A DNA stretch of 64,000 nt from Streptomyces lateritius (GCF_014649715.1 NZ_BMTO01000002.1:481054-545053), one strand, 5' to 3'; shown: positions 1 through 8,534, counted from the first letter of the stretch. The notes: generated by a model from the letters alone, not told the origin. Program-made: numbers and translations.

Positions 1-876
1 GCGGCCCAGGCCGTGGCGGTCCGCCCAGGCCGTGACCGCCGCGGCGATGGCGGCCGGCTGGTCCTCAGGGGCCTGGTGCCCCGCGAGGCCGCAGTGGACC
101 GTGGCCAGGGCGGATATGTTCTCCGCGCACCAGGCGGCCATGGGCGGGTCGATCATCAGGGTCGGTGAGCCGTCGAAGGTCAGGAGCAGCTTGGGCACCT
201 CCGGGCTGGACGCCAGCCAGTCGCCGTACACCTCGATCCGGGCGACGGCCTCGGCCGGCTCGCCGTCGAGGGGCATCGCGCGCGGCCACTCCAGCAGCGG
301 CCGCCGGGACTCGGGAGTGGGGTACGGCGCCCGATAGACGTCGAGGTCCGCCGGGCTCAGGCCGGTGAGGACGGTCAGGGTGAAGGAGTCCTCGATGAAG
401 ACGTTCTTCTCCAGGACCAGCTCCTCGCCCAGCCCGGGGGTCTTGAACGCCCGGAACCGGTCCCGCGCCTTCGCGGGGAACTCCTCCCAGGTCATGGGTC
501 GCGGGATCGTCTCCATGAAGGCCACGCCCCGCACCCGTCCCGGGTGCCGGGCGGCCCAGTCGAACGCGAGCGAACCTCCCCAGTCGATGCCGACCAGCAC
601 CACGTGGTCGAGTCCGAGCGCCTCGATCCAGGCCTCCAGATACCGCGCCTGGTCCTCGTACCTGTAGGCGATGTCGGGCTTGCCCGAGCGGCCCATCCCG
701 ATCAGGTCGGGTGCGAGGAGCCGCCGGCCCCCGCCGACTGCCGGCAGGACATCGCGCCACAGGTGGGAAGAGGTGGGGTTGCCGTGCAGGAAGACGAGAG
801 GGACGGCGGCACCGGGCTCGGCCGCGCCGGATTCCTCGTGGTACATCGCCGAGTCGAGGACCTGGGTCATGGGCAT
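1..876 (-). CDS. Haloalkane dehalogenase family alpha/beta hydrolase (3' end beyond window)
   Basis: Predicted to hydrolyse carbon-halogen bonds in the cytoplasm. The N-terminal oxyanion motif HGNPTSSHLWR carries the Asn that binds halide in DhaA/LinB. The nucleophile elbow is GIDWGGS, with Asp rather than Ser as nucleophile followed by the halide-binding Trp, which separates this family from esterases. A late His (GLAGHQAPE) is the likely catalytic base. Start 876 is chosen over 870 because AAGGAG lies 8 bases upstream. The C-terminus runs past position 1. It is divergent from a MarR gene 95 bp away, which probably controls it. Natural substrate is unknown; an epoxide hydrolase-like role is the main alternative. 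Confidence 0.82.
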   Translation of the reverse strand, partial: MPMTQVLDSAMYHEESGAAEPGAAVPLVFLHGNPTSSHLWRDVLPAVGGGRRLLAPDLIGMGRSGKPDIAYRYEDQARYLEAWIEALGLDHVVLVGIDWGGSLAFDWAARHPGRVRGVAFMETIPRPMTWEEFPAKARDRFRAFKTPGLGEELVLEKNVFIEDSFTLTVLTGLSPADLDVYRAPYPTPESRRPLLEWPRAMPLDGEPAEAVARIEVYGDWLASSPEVPKLLLTFDGSPTLMIDPPMAAWCAENISALATVHCGLAGHQAPEDQPAAIAAAVTAWADRHGLGR

Positions 877-921
877 ACCACTCACTCCTTCAACGTTTGT
901 CCCGCTAACGTTTATGACACT

Positions 922-938
922 AACGAAGCTATATCGTT
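922..938. promoter_or_regulatory. Candidate MarR operator between divergent genes
   Basis: AACGA and TCGTT form an inverted repeat separated by 7 bases, in the only AT-rich patch of the 95 bp between the dehalogenase and marR genes. Further CTAACG/CTAAC half-sites occur at 904-924 and 943-949. The size and position suit a MarR dimer repressing both genes; binding is inferred. Confidence 0.45.
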
Positions 939-971
939 CGACGCACTAACACAAGGGGTAATCTGCGCGGC

Positions 972-1469
972 ATGAGCACCGAGAGTGGGCGCCCCGCGCC
1001 CGAGCCCGCCGACGAGACCGCCCCTGTCTCGGAGATGGGGGACCGGGAGGCGCCGGCCCGCCTGCGCGGCCTGCCCAGCCGCCTTCTCGCTCTGACCGCC
1101 GCCCGGGCGGACCGTCTGGTCAGCGAGGGCCTCGCCGAACAGGACGCGCGCAAATGGCACTACGCCGTACTCGCAGCCCTCGATGAGCACGGCCCCACCA
1201 GCCAGGCCGGCCTGAGCCGCCGTACCGGCATCTACCGCAGCGACCTCGTCGCCGTCATCAACGAGCTCGCCGAACGCGGCCACGTCGAGCGCACGCCCGA
1301 CCCCGAGGACCGTCGCCGCAACGTCATCACCATGACCGCGCGCGGCCGCGAACACCTCGAGCGTCTCGATCGCGTGCTCGCCGACATCCAGGAAGAGCTG
1401 ATGGAGCCGCTCTCGAAGGCTGAACGGGCGCTGCTCACCAGTCTGTTGGGGCGCATGCTCGACCACTGA
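972..1469 (+). CDS. MarR family transcriptional regulator
   Basis: 165-residue winged-helix regulator of the usual MarR length. The recognition region around HGPTSQAGLSRRTGIYRSDL and the wing with the D-P-E-D-R-R motif (residues about 100-122) are typical. It is transcribed away from the haloalkane dehalogenase, so it probably regulates that gene and itself through the inverted repeat between them. ATG at 972 gives the standard N-terminus, although the ribosome binding site is weak. The ligand is unknown; a halogenated or aromatic compound would fit the partner gene, but that is inference. Confidence 0.85.
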   Translation: MSTESGRPAPEPADETAPVSEMGDREAPARLRGLPSRLLALTAARADRLVSEGLAEQDARKWHYAVLAALDEHGPTSQAGLSRRTGIYRSDLVAVINELAERGHVERTPDPEDRRRNVITMTARGREHLERLDRVLADIQEELMEPLSKAERALLTSLLGRMLDH

Positions 1470-1511
1470 CGGGGTGGGGAGGCGAAAAGAGGGGTGGACT
1501 GTCACGAAAGT

Positions 1512-1539
1512 TGGTCTAGACCTTGACAGGTCCAGACCA
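1512..1539 (+). promoter_or_regulatory. Chitinase promoter with two DasR/chitin-operon boxes flanking a -35
   Basis: TGGTCTAGACCT (1512-1523) and AGGTCCAGACCA (1528-1539) are two copies of the 12-base repeat known from Streptomyces chitinase promoters, which matches the DasR element TGGTCTAGACCA. The hexamer TTGACA (1523-1528) lies between and overlaps both. A bound repressor would therefore cover the -35. The arrangement implies N-acetylglucosamine/chitin-responsive control of the chitinase 42 bp downstream. Confidence 0.8.
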
Positions 1540-1580
1540 AAGCCGCTTGGCTGGGCCTTCCCCCACGGAAGGACGAGCGC

Positions 1581-2471
1581 ATGCTGCGACGCCTGCTCAC
1601 CCTCATGGCCGCCCTCTGTACGGCCGCCGGACTCGCCGTGCTCCTCCCCGCCACGTCGGCGGGCGCGGCACCCGCCTGTGTGACGGCATGGAACTCCTCC
1701 AGCGTCTACACCGGCGGCATGACCGCCTCGTACAACGGCCACAACTGGTACGCGAAGTGGTGGACCCAGAACGAGCGCCCCGGCAGCGCCGACGTCTGGC
1801 GTGACGAAGGCTCCTGCGGAGGCGGCGGTACGGACCCGAACCCGAGCCCGTCCGGATTCGTCGTCAGCGAGGCCCAGTTCAACCAGATGTTCCCGAGCCG
1901 GAACTCCTTCTACACGTACAGCGGTCTGACCGCCGCCCTCGGCGCCTACCCGGGCTTCGCGAACACCGGCGGCGACACCGTGAAGAAGCAGGAGGCCGCG
2001 GCCTTCCTCGCCAACGTCAGCCACGAGACCGGCGGCCTGGTCCACATCGTCGAGCAGAACACCGCCAACTACCCCCACTACTGCGACACGAGCCGGCCCT
2101 ACGGCTGCCCCGCCGGCCAGGCCGCCTACTACGGCCGCGGCCCCATCCAGCTCTCCTGGAACTTCAATTACAAGGCCGCGGGCGACGCCCTCGGCATCGA
2201 CCTCCTCAACAACCCGTACCGCGTCGAGCGCGAGGCGGCCGTCGCCTGGAAGACCGGCCTCTGGTACTGGAACACCCAGAACGGGCCCGGCACCATGACC
2301 GGCCACAACGCCATGGTCAACGGCGCGGGCTTCGGCCAGACGATCCGCTCGATCAACGGCGCGCTGGAGTGCGACGGCAAGAACCCGGCCCAGGTCCAGA
2401 GCCGGGTGAGCAAGTACCAGCAGTTCACGCAGATCCTGGGCGTGCCGACAGGCGCGAACCTGTACTGCTAG
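1581..2471 (+). CDS. Secreted family 19 chitinase with N-terminal chitin-binding domain
   Basis: Endochitinase that cleaves beta-1,4-GlcNAc chains outside the cell. Residues 1-30 are a Sec signal peptide ending ATSAGAA. Residues about 31-78 form a CBM5/12-type module (conserved aromatic WYAKWWT), followed by a short Gly/Pro linker. The rest is a GH19 catalytic domain with SHETGG; Glu149 and Glu158 are the likely acid and base, and YYGRGPIQLSWNFNY is the family substrate-groove motif. The layout matches ChiC/Chi19F enzymes of Streptomyces. GGAAGGA lies 7 bases before the ATG. The promoter carries chitin-type direct repeats. Nothing odd. Confidence 0.95.
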   Translation: MLRRLLTLMAALCTAAGLAVLLPATSAGAAPACVTAWNSSSVYTGGMTASYNGHNWYAKWWTQNERPGSADVWRDEGSCGGGGTDPNPSPSGFVVSEAQFNQMFPSRNSFYTYSGLTAALGAYPGFANTGGDTVKKQEAAAFLANVSHETGGLVHIVEQNTANYPHYCDTSRPYGCPAGQAAYYGRGPIQLSWNFNYKAAGDALGIDLLNNPYRVEREAAVAWKTGLWYWNTQNGPGTMTGHNAMVNGAGFGQTIRSINGALECDGKNPAQVQSRVSKYQQFTQILGVPTGANLYC

Positions 2472-2480
2472 GTCGTGTGC

Positions 2481-2512
2481 GGGGCCCGTCCGGAACAGCT
2501 CGGGCGGGTCCC
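2481..2512 (+). terminator. Imperfect hairpin after chitinase
   Basis: GGGGCCCGTCCG (2481-2492) pairs with CGGGCGGGTCCC (2501-2512) with two G-U pairs and an 8-base loop, starting 10 bases after the stop. There is no U-tract, as is usual in Streptomyces. Confidence 0.6.
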
Positions 2513-2614
2513 GTCGCGTCCCCTCGCTCCTGAGAGACGCCGCGTCCGAACTCCTCGGAATTCTCGAGCGAATGAGGACAGAAACCGGCCTGATCGCCCT
2601 CTAGCGTCGGAGAC

Positions 2615-3136
2615 ATGAACGCGATCAAGGCCGTTCCGGACGGCTACACCACCGTCACGCCCTGGCTCATCACTCCCGACACCGCCGGGCTCATCGACTA
2701 CTTGCAGCGCGCCTTCGGCGCCGAGGACCTCGGGCGGGTCGTCATGGAGGACGGCACCATCGGGCATGCCGAGCTGCGGATCGGGACCGGGCGGCTCATG
2801 GCCTTCGACAGCCCGCCCGGCTGGGGCCCGACGCCCGCCTTCGTGCGGCTGTACGTCGAGGACGCCGAAGCCGTCCACCGGCGGGCCGTCGAGGCCGGCG
2901 GCACCTCCGTCACCGAGGTCACGTACCTCGCCTTCGGGGACAAGGTGGGGCGCGTCCGCGACCCCTTCGGGAACCTGTGGTGGATCCAGACCCACATCGA
3001 GGACGTCGACGAGGAGGAGATGGCACGGCGCTGGGCGGACCCGGAGTTCAGTCGGGCGATGGAGTACGTGATGGGGGCGCTGTACCGGCCCGAGACGGGG
3101 GAGGGGAAGGAGAAGGCGGCGCCTGGCTCGCACTGA
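2615..3136 (+). CDS. VOC family protein, PhnB/glyoxalase-like
   Basis: 173-residue vicinal-oxygen-chelate fold protein of the PhnB subgroup. It opens with the typical VTPWLIT strand and the phrase ELRIGTGRLMAFD, and has the second-half motif DPFGNLWWIQTH. A cytoplasmic metal-dependent or bleomycin-resistance-like role is usual for the family, but the substrate cannot be predicted. CGGAG lies just before the ATG. Its last 89 bases overlap the 3' end of the convergent marR gene; both tails are low-complexity. Confidence 0.85.
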   Translation: MNAIKAVPDGYTTVTPWLITPDTAGLIDYLQRAFGAEDLGRVVMEDGTIGHAELRIGTGRLMAFDSPPGWGPTPAFVRLYVEDAEAVHRRAVEAGGTSVTEVTYLAFGDKVGRVRDPFGNLWWIQTHIEDVDEEEMARRWADPEFSRAMEYVMGALYRPETGEGKEKAAPGSH

Positions 3137-3572
3137 TCGCCTCCATCGCCGCCGACAGGCGTTCGAGGATCCGTGCCGTCTCCTCGAACGCCTCCCGGCC
3201 GCCCAGTTCGCGCGTCAGCCGTGCCGCCAGCTCGGCGTGGCCCGGGTCGATGCGGCCGATCGCCGCGCGGCCCTCGGGGGTGGGCGTGAGGAGCTTGGCG
3301 CGGCGGTGGGCGGGGTTGGGTTCGTACGCGGCGAGGCCCTGCGTCACCAGGAGGTCCGCGATCCGCTGGACACTCTGGCGCGTGATGCCCATCGCCCTGG
3401 CGATCCCGGCGACGGGCAGCGGCTCGTGCAGGACGGCGCCGAGGACCTGCCACCAGGCGGCGGTCAGGCCGGCCGGGCGGGCCAGTTCCTCCGAGACCGC
3501 GAGGAACTGGCCGTTGAGACGGAAGACGCCGAGGGCGGTACGGGACAGGGCGTCCTGCTCCTCGCGGCTCAC
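3048..3572 (-). CDS. MarR family regulator coupled to the DJ-1 gene
   Basis: 174-residue winged-helix protein with the recognition region GIARAMGITRQSVQRIADLL and a basic wing (NPAHRRAKLL). It starts at GTG 3572, sharing GTGA with the stop of the DJ-1/PfpI gene, so the two are translationally coupled. The C-terminus is Pro/Ser-rich and overlaps the VOC gene antisense. It likely represses its own operon through the twin TGACAG dyads near 4278-4311. The inducer is unknown. Confidence 0.87.
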   Translation of the reverse strand: MSREEQDALSRTALGVFRLNGQFLAVSEELARPAGLTAAWWQVLGAVLHEPLPVAGIARAMGITRQSVQRIADLLVTQGLAAYEPNPAHRRAKLLTPTPEGRAAIGRIDPGHAELAARLTRELGGREAFEETARILERLSAAMEAISASQAPPSPSPPPSRAGTAPPSRTPSPD

Positions 3573-4222
3573 GACGCTCCGGGCGCGGTCGGCTCCTCGT
3601 CCGCGCCCTGCTCCTCGTCCGCGTTGAGCTCCTCGAACGCCGCCGGGTCCGAGTCGTGGAAGAGGCGGTACCAGGCGTCGAGCTTCGAGCCTTCGAAGGC
3701 GCCCATCCGGCCGAGGATCTCGCGGGCGAAGGCGACCGGTTCCGTGGGGCCCGCCGTGATCAGGTCGCCCACGCCGTCGCCGGTGTCCGTGACCGCGTCC
3801 GTGTCGACGTAGTGGTCGGCGCCCTTGTAGCCGGTGGCAGCCAGGTAGAAGGACACGGCGCTCGTGTGTGAGCGGTCGTCGAGCAGACCCTCGCGGGCCA
3901 GGCCGGCGGTGGCACCGCAGATCGCGGCGACGGGCGTTCCGGCGTCGAGGAACCGGCGGGCCTCGGCCGCGAAGGGGGCGAGGTCGTCGGTCGTGTCCCA
4001 GAGGTCGGCGCCCGGCAGGATGAGCAGCTCGCTGTCCTCCGGCCGCAGGTCGGCCAGGGCCAGGTCGGGGGTGATGCGCATCCCGCCGATCGAGGTGACG
4101 GGGGCGGCGGTCGGCCCCACGGTCTTCACCGTGAACCCGGACCTGGCCAGCCATGCCGTTGCGTGGCCGGTCTCCCAGTCGGCGAAGGTGTCGTAGACGG
4201 CGAGGTGGACGGTGCGGGACAT
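3569..4222 (-). CDS. DJ-1/PfpI family protein (GATase1-like)
   Basis: 217-residue single-domain DJ-1/PfpI protein. The nucleophile elbow AAICGATAGLA holds the reactive Cys, and ELLILPG and the acidic residue near the start match the family. Members include glyoxalases, chaperone-like proteins and isonitrile hydratases; the exact activity cannot be told. A C-terminal acidic tail (NADEEQGADEE) extends past the usual domain. It is first gene of a two-gene operon with a MarR regulator that overlaps its stop by 4 bp. Confidence 0.85.
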   Translation of the reverse strand: MSRTVHLAVYDTFADWETGHATAWLARSGFTVKTVGPTAAPVTSIGGMRITPDLALADLRPEDSELLILPGADLWDTTDDLAPFAAEARRFLDAGTPVAAICGATAGLAREGLLDDRSHTSAVSFYLAATGYKGADHYVDTDAVTDTGDGVGDLITAGPTEPVAFAREILGRMGAFEGSKLDAWYRLFHDSDPAAFEELNADEEQGADEEPTAPGAS

Positions 4223-4237
4223 GGTGGGCTCCTGCCG

Positions 4238-4311
4238 TTGTCAGTGCCTGTCGTGCCTTGTCAGTGCCGTGCGTCTATGACAGAAGACTGTCATGTCGAC
4301 AGCTTCCTGTC
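4238..4311 (-). promoter_or_regulatory. Repeated GTCAG/TGACAG operator cluster upstream of DJ-1-marR
   Basis: A perfect dyad TGACAG-AAGA-CTGTCA lies at 4278-4293 and a second, GACAG-CTTC-CTGTC, at 4298-4311. Their centres are 19 bp apart, about two helical turns, so both face the same side. Two direct repeats TTGTCAGTGCC at 4238-4248 and 4258-4268 lie between them and the DJ-1 start. This is the likely binding region of the co-transcribed MarR protein (inference). Confidence 0.6.
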
Positions 4312-4432
4312 AATCGAAGAGGCAGCAGCGCACCCGCCCCCACGGAGTCCCCCCAAGGTGTCGCGTCGGCCCCGGTCTCGGTGGACAAGATGGTCATGGC
4401 CGCTCCGACCTGCACATCCTTACCCTGGCCAC

Positions 4433-5794
4433 ATGACCCCTCATGTCGAACCCGACCCCCAGGCCGGCGCGGCCGTGAAGGCCGCCGACCGTGCGCATGT
4501 GTTCCACTCCTGGTCCGCCCAGGGCCTGATCGACCCGCTCGCCGTCGCCGGCGCCGAGGGTTCGTACTTCTGGGACTACGACGGCAACCGCTACCTCGAC
4601 TTCACCAGCGGCCTCGTCTACACCAACATCGGCTACCAGCACCCCAGGGTCGTCGCCGCCATCCAGGAGCAGGCCGCGAAGCTCACCACCTTCGCGCCCG
4701 CCTTCGCCATCGACGTACGCTCTGAGGCCGCACGTCTCATCGCCGAGCGCACTCCCGGCGACCTGGACAAGATCTTCTTCACCAACGGCGGCGCCGAGGC
4801 CGTCGAGAACGCCGTCCGGATGGCCCGTCTGCACACGGGCCGCCACAAGGTGCTCTCCGCCTTCCGCTCGTACCACGGCGCCACCTCCACCGCGATCAAC
4901 CTGACCGGCGACCCCCGCCGCTGGGCCTCCGACACCGGCTCCGCGGGCGTCGTGCGCTTCTGGGCGCCGTTCCTCTACCGCTCGCCGTTCTACGCCACGA
5001 CGGAGGAGCAGGAGTGTGAGCGCGCCCTCGCGCACCTGGAGGACACGATCGCCTTCGAGGGTCCGGCGACCATCGCCGCGATCATCCTGGAGACCGTCCC
5101 CGGCACGGCCGGGATCATGACCCCGCCGCCCGGCTACCTCGCCGGCGTCCGCGAGATCTGCGACAGGTACGGGATCGTCTTCGTCCTCGACGAGGTCATG
5201 GCCGGCTTCGGCCGGACCGGCAAGTGGTTCGCCGCCGAGCACTTCGACGTCGTGCCCGACCTGCTGACCTTCGCCAAGGGCGTGAACTCGGGCTACGTAC
5301 CGCTCGGCGGCGTCGCCATCTCCGCCGAGATCGCCGCCACCTTCGACAAGCGGCCCTACCCCGGCGGGCTCACCTACTCCGGGCACCCGCTGGCCTGCGC
5401 CGCCGCCGTCGCCACCATCCAGGTCATGGAGGACGAGAAGGTCGTCGAGCACGCCGCCCACATCGGCGAGACCGTCCTCGGCCCCGGCCTGCGCGAGCTG
5501 GCCGAGCGGCACCCCTCGGTCGGCGAGGTGCGCGGCCTGGGCGTGTTCTGGGCGCTCGACCTCGTCAAGAACAAGGAGACGCGCGAGCCCCTCGTGCCGT
5601 ACAACGCGGCCGGTGAGGCCAACACCCCCATGGCGGCCTTCGGCGCGGCGGCCAAGAAGCACGGCCTGTGGCCCTTCATCAACATGAACCGCACCCACGC
5701 CGTCCCCGCCTGCAACGTCTCCGAGGCCGAGGTCAAGGAGGGCCTCGCCGCCCTCGACGCGGCGCTGGGCGTCGCCGACGAGCACACCGCGTAG
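4433..5794 (+). CDS. Class III PLP-dependent aminotransferase
   Basis: 453-residue fold-type I omega-aminotransferase. The family phrases [17 protein letters not shown] (phosphate-binding turn), [13 protein letters not shown] (Asp for the PLP ring nitrogen) and [15 protein letters not shown] are present; the PLP lysine is Lys282. It is closest in feel to taurine/putrescine/beta-alanine:pyruvate enzymes, but the amino donor is not predictable. ATG 4433 is chosen because homology begins there; upstream codons in the same frame look non-coding and hold operator DNA. A GntR/FCD regulator follows 72 bp later and probably controls it. Confidence 0.88.
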   Translation: MTPHVEPDPQAGAAVKAADRAHVFHSWSAQGLIDPLAVAGAEGSYFWDYDGNRYLDFTSGLVYTNIGYQHPRVVAAIQEQAAKLTTFAPAFAIDVRSEAARLIAERTPGDLDKIFFTNGGAEAVENAVRMARLHTGRHKVLSAFRSYHGATSTAINLTGDPRRWASDTGSAGVVRFWAPFLYRSPFYATTEEQECERALAHLEDTIAFEGPATIAAIILETVPGTAGIMTPPPGYLAGVREICDRYGIVFVLDEVMAGFGRTGKWFAAEHFDVVPDLLTFAKGVNSGYVPLGGVAISAEIAATFDKRPYPGGLTYSGHPLACAAAVATIQVMEDEKVVEHAAHIGETVLGPGLRELAERHPSVGEVRGLGVFWALDLVKNKETREPLVPYNAAGEANTPMAAFGAAAKKHGLWPFINMNRTHAVPACNVSEAEVKEGLAALDAALGVADEHTA

Positions 5795-5866
5795 ACATAC
5801 GTACGCGGGGGTTTCCCTCCGTCTGGTCTAGGGTGTCCCGGAACCGGACGGAGGGGGCCGACCATC

Positions 5867-6586
5867 ATGCCCGCGAGCGGAGCTGTCACCCGCAACACCC
5901 TGCGGCGGCAGATCGCGGACGCGCTGCGTGACGAGATCCTCGCCGGGCGTTTGCAGCCGGGGGAGGAATTCACCGTCAAGCAGATCGCCGAGCAGTACGG
6001 CGTGTCCGCGACGCCGGTGCGCGAAGCCCTCGTCGACCTCTCGGCGCAGGGGCTGCTCGACTCCGACCAGCACCGCGGATTCCGGGTGCACCAGTTCTCG
6101 GTCGACGACTACCGCGGGATGGTCGAGGCCCGCATGCTCGTCGTCGACGGCATCTTCCGACGCCATGTGCCCCCTTCCCCGGCCTCCACCCCTGTCTCCG
6201 ACGCCGCCCCCGAGCCGGATGTGACGCGGGGAGTCGCGCTGCTCTCGGTACGGCGCCGGGGCGAGGCGGCGGTACGGGCGGCCCGTGCCGGGGACCTGGA
6301 CATCCTCATCGGGTACGACATCCGCTACTGGCGCGAGCTGGCCCGGCTGGTCTCCGCCAACGACTACATCGCCGACTTCCTGCACCGGCTCCGCGTCCAG
6401 GCGTGGGTCTTCTCCGTGCCGTACCTGCGTTCCGACCGTGACGTGCTGGGCTGGCTGTGGAGCGGACACGTCGACCTCGTCGACGCGCTGACGCTCGGCG
6501 ACGCGGAGGCGGCGGTCGCGGTCGTGCGGGCGTACAACACGCAGTCGCTGGAGTGGGCGGACCGGCTGGAGCGGCTCGCGACGTGA
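5867..6586 (+). CDS. GntR family regulator, FadR-type
   Basis: 239-residue DNA-binding repressor. The N-terminal GntR winged helix (residues about 8-75) has LRDEILAGRLQPGEEF and the recognition helix VSATPVREALVDL. The C-terminal all-helical part (about 85-235) is FCD/FadR-like, usually binding a small organic acid. GGAGG lies just before the ATG. It follows the class III aminotransferase in the same direction, which suggests control of amine or amino-acid catabolism. Confidence 0.87.
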   Translation: MPASGAVTRNTLRRQIADALRDEILAGRLQPGEEFTVKQIAEQYGVSATPVREALVDLSAQGLLDSDQHRGFRVHQFSVDDYRGMVEARMLVVDGIFRRHVPPSPASTPVSDAAPEPDVTRGVALLSVRRRGEAAVRAARAGDLDILIGYDIRYWRELARLVSANDYIADFLHRLRVQAWVFSVPYLRSDRDVLGWLWSGHVDLVDALTLGDAEAAVAVVRAYNTQSLEWADRLERLAT

Positions 6587-6720
6587 GCCGGCGGTGAACC
6601 CGACCGGGCAGCGCGGCGGGTTGACGCGGGGCGTCGAGGGGCAGGTCACCAGCGGGTGTGCGAAGCGGACCGCGCCGACTACCCTGGCCGTCCCTGCAAC
6701 TGACGGAGAGCGAGCCTCCC

Positions 6721-7371
6721 TTGGCCTGTGACCTGTGGCTGGTCCCCCTCGTCGACGTGCTGTGCCACAGCCCCGACAATCCCTTCGCCGAAGAGATCGC
6801 CGCCTACGACAAGGCCCTCACCGAGTCCGGCCTGCCCACCGTCCCCGTCTTCGCCTACATGCCGGGGCTCTCCGGCGACGTGGCGCCCGTCGCCGGATTC
6901 GACTACGACGCCCTGCACTTCCTGCGCCGTGCCTATCTGCTGCGGATGTGCGGTCTCGCGGTCGAACCGGTCGACGAGCTCGGCGGTGACTACGAACAGC
7001 TCCTGGAAATGTTCGAGGCGACGGCTCAGCAGTCCCACCTCGTCTGGCACTACGACCACGCCGGGGCGTACGTCCCGGTGGACTTCCCGGTCCCGCTCTT
7101 CAACGACGAACTCCTCGAGGGCGGCGGCCCGCTCGGGTCCTCGCACGGGCTGCTGCGGGAGCTGGAGTTCGTCGCGCCCTCGATCGGCATCGACCCGGCC
7201 AACCCGCCGGGCGCGCCGCTGCCGCCGGAGCGGCCGACCTCGCTCGAGGAACCGGCGGGACCTATCGCGTACGACGACAGTCCGTTCGCCCGAGAGCGTC
7301 ATGTGTGGCTCGGGCTGCACGCGGCGGCGACGCGGAGCCTCGGACAGGGCTCGATGATCGTCCTCAGCTGA
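6721..7371 (+). CDS. Conserved-looking hypothetical protein
   Basis: 216-residue soluble protein that I do not recognise. It starts at TTG 6721 (ACDLWLVPLVDVLCHS...) behind a GGAG about 12 bases away. It is acidic, has no signal peptide or membrane segment, and carries an aromatic-rich middle (HLVWHYDHAGAYVPVDF). Codon use is normal Streptomyces, so it is a real gene. It is isolated between a GntR gene and a strong bidirectional terminator. No function is assigned. Confidence 0.7.
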   Translation: MACDLWLVPLVDVLCHSPDNPFAEEIAAYDKALTESGLPTVPVFAYMPGLSGDVAPVAGFDYDALHFLRRAYLLRMCGLAVEPVDELGGDYEQLLEMFEATAQQSHLVWHYDHAGAYVPVDFPVPLFNDELLEGGGPLGSSHGLLRELEFVAPSIGIDPANPPGAPLPPERPTSLEEPAGPIAYDDSPFARERHVWLGLHAAATRSLGQGSMIVLS

Positions 7372-7384
7372 CCCCCTCGCTGAC

Positions 7385-7423
7385 CCGATAGGCCGCCCCG
7401 GGAATTCCGGGGCGGCCTATCGG
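7385..7423. terminator. Strong bidirectional terminator
   Basis: A 17-bp almost perfect stem is centred on 7404 (left arm CCGATAGGCCGCCCCGG). It follows the hypothetical gene by 13 bases and could also stop transcription arriving from the minus-strand SLATT gene. Confidence 0.85.
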
Positions 7424-7471
7424 CGAGGTCGGCGCGGCCGGCGGTCTTCCCGCGAGGTCGGCTGCGGCGGC

Positions 7472-7570
7472 GGGGCTCCGACCCCTCGCCGCCCTCAGCG
7501 GGGCTCCGACCCCTCGCCGCCGTCAGCGAGGCTCCGGCGCCCTCCGCCGCCGTCAGCGAGGCTCTGGCGG
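7472..7570. repeat. 28-bp GC-rich tandem repeat at the 3' end of the SLATT gene
   Basis: Two near-identical 28-base copies (7472-7499 and 7500-7527, one difference), a diverged 30-base copy (7528-7557) and a partial fourth. The unit begins GGGGCTCCGACCCC and ends CAGC. The array runs into the last codons of the minus-strand SLATT gene, so copy changes could move its stop codon. Confidence 0.8.
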
Positions 7571-8296
7571 CCTCTGGCGCGGCATGTTCGGGCGGGTCCC
7601 CGGCGGGAGGGGGAAGCGGGCCGTGGCCGGTGCCCCCTCGGGGCGGGAGGGGCCTCCGCCCCCGCCCGCCGACTGAAGCGCCAGCGGCGCCGGACCGGAG
7701 CGGAACTCCACCATCCAGTCCGCCGTCTCCACCCGCACCAGCTCCGTCACGTCCTCGGAGAACCGGCGCAGCACCCCCAGGCACCGCTCCGCCGCCTCGC
7801 TCGCCGTACCCTCCGTCGGCCCGAGGACCTCACGCACGCTCTCCGACGCCCAGTCGAACCGCAGCGCCTGCAGCCGGCGCTGCACCGCCTGCGCCGTCGC
7901 CACGTCCCTCATCCACCCCGACGTCAGCCCGAAGTACCGGTCGCAGCCGATGCACGCCGCGCCCAGCAGCAGGGACAGATACCCCCACCCGGCCGCTCCG
8001 TCCGCGACGCCCGTCAGGTCGAGCAGCGGCAGCGCCGCGCCCGCGATGACGCCCAGCGCCGTACCGATCCGCAGCACCCGCGCGCACCGGCGCTTCCAGA
8101 CCCGGTCGGAGAGGTACCACTCCGCCGTCCGCAGCGCGTTGGACTCGACCCAGCGGTACAGCTCGTCCAGACGCTCCGCGGGCTCGCCCCAGTCGCCGAG
8201 CGGGAACGCCGTCCCGGACAGATCGCGGCTCGCGGCGGCGCCTCCGGGCTGTCCCGCCGGCGGCTGCGGCGGCTGCATCTCCGGCTGCTGGCTCAC
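7553..8296 (-). CDS. SLATT-domain two-helix membrane protein
   Basis: 247-residue protein. After a Pro/Gln-rich N-terminus it has an amphipathic WVESNALRTAEWYLSDRVWK segment, then two hydrophobic helices (about residues 85-103 and 109-126), then the typical YFGLTSGWM and LRFDW helices of SLATT/DUF4231 proteins. SLATT domains are predicted pore-forming effectors in some nucleotide-signalled defence systems, but this stand-alone copy has no SMODS/SLOG partner and sits divergent from ybaB-recR. GTG 8296 is preferred over the ATG at 8329 because GAGGAG lies 8 bases upstream. The C-terminus is Gly/Pro-rich and ends in a tandem repeat. Confidence 0.72.
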   Translation of the reverse strand: MSQQPEMQPPQPPAGQPGGAAASRDLSGTAFPLGDWGEPAERLDELYRWVESNALRTAEWYLSDRVWKRRCARVLRIGTALGVIAGAALPLLDLTGVADGAAGWGYLSLLLGAACIGCDRYFGLTSGWMRDVATAQAVQRRLQALRFDWASESVREVLGPTEGTASEAAERCLGVLRRFSEDVTELVRVETADWMVEFRSGPAPLALQSAGGGGGPSRPEGAPATARFPLPPGTRPNMPRQRPPEPR

Positions 8297-8502
8297 CGGG
8301 GCACTCCTCTGTTCAGCTCGGGCGCTCATGTCCTTCTGTGACGTGCGGTGCACGTGGTGCCTGCCCTTCCTACCGCCGAATGGTGGGCCGTGGGCCCGGA
8401 ATCCCGGTATTTCCGCCCGCAAGAGCGTCTTGATCAGGTTGAGGCGCCCGCAGTTTCTCACTCGAAAGAGTTGTGCGGCAGCGCGGTCAGGGACCACGTA
8501 GG

Positions 8503-8534
8503 CTCGGCGTACCGAACACTCGGCGTACCGAACA
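8503..8534. repeat. Perfect 16-bp tandem duplication upstream of ybaB
   Basis: CTCGGCGTACCGAACA occurs twice head-to-tail, 8503-8518 and 8519-8534, ending 32 bases before the ybaB start. It is either a regulatory direct repeat or a slippage product in the ybaB-recR promoter. Confidence 0.85.

Noticed and set aside
912..2306. Minus-strand frame opposite marR and the chitinase
   Set aside because: Shadow frame; it crosses the clear chitinase promoter and signal peptide.
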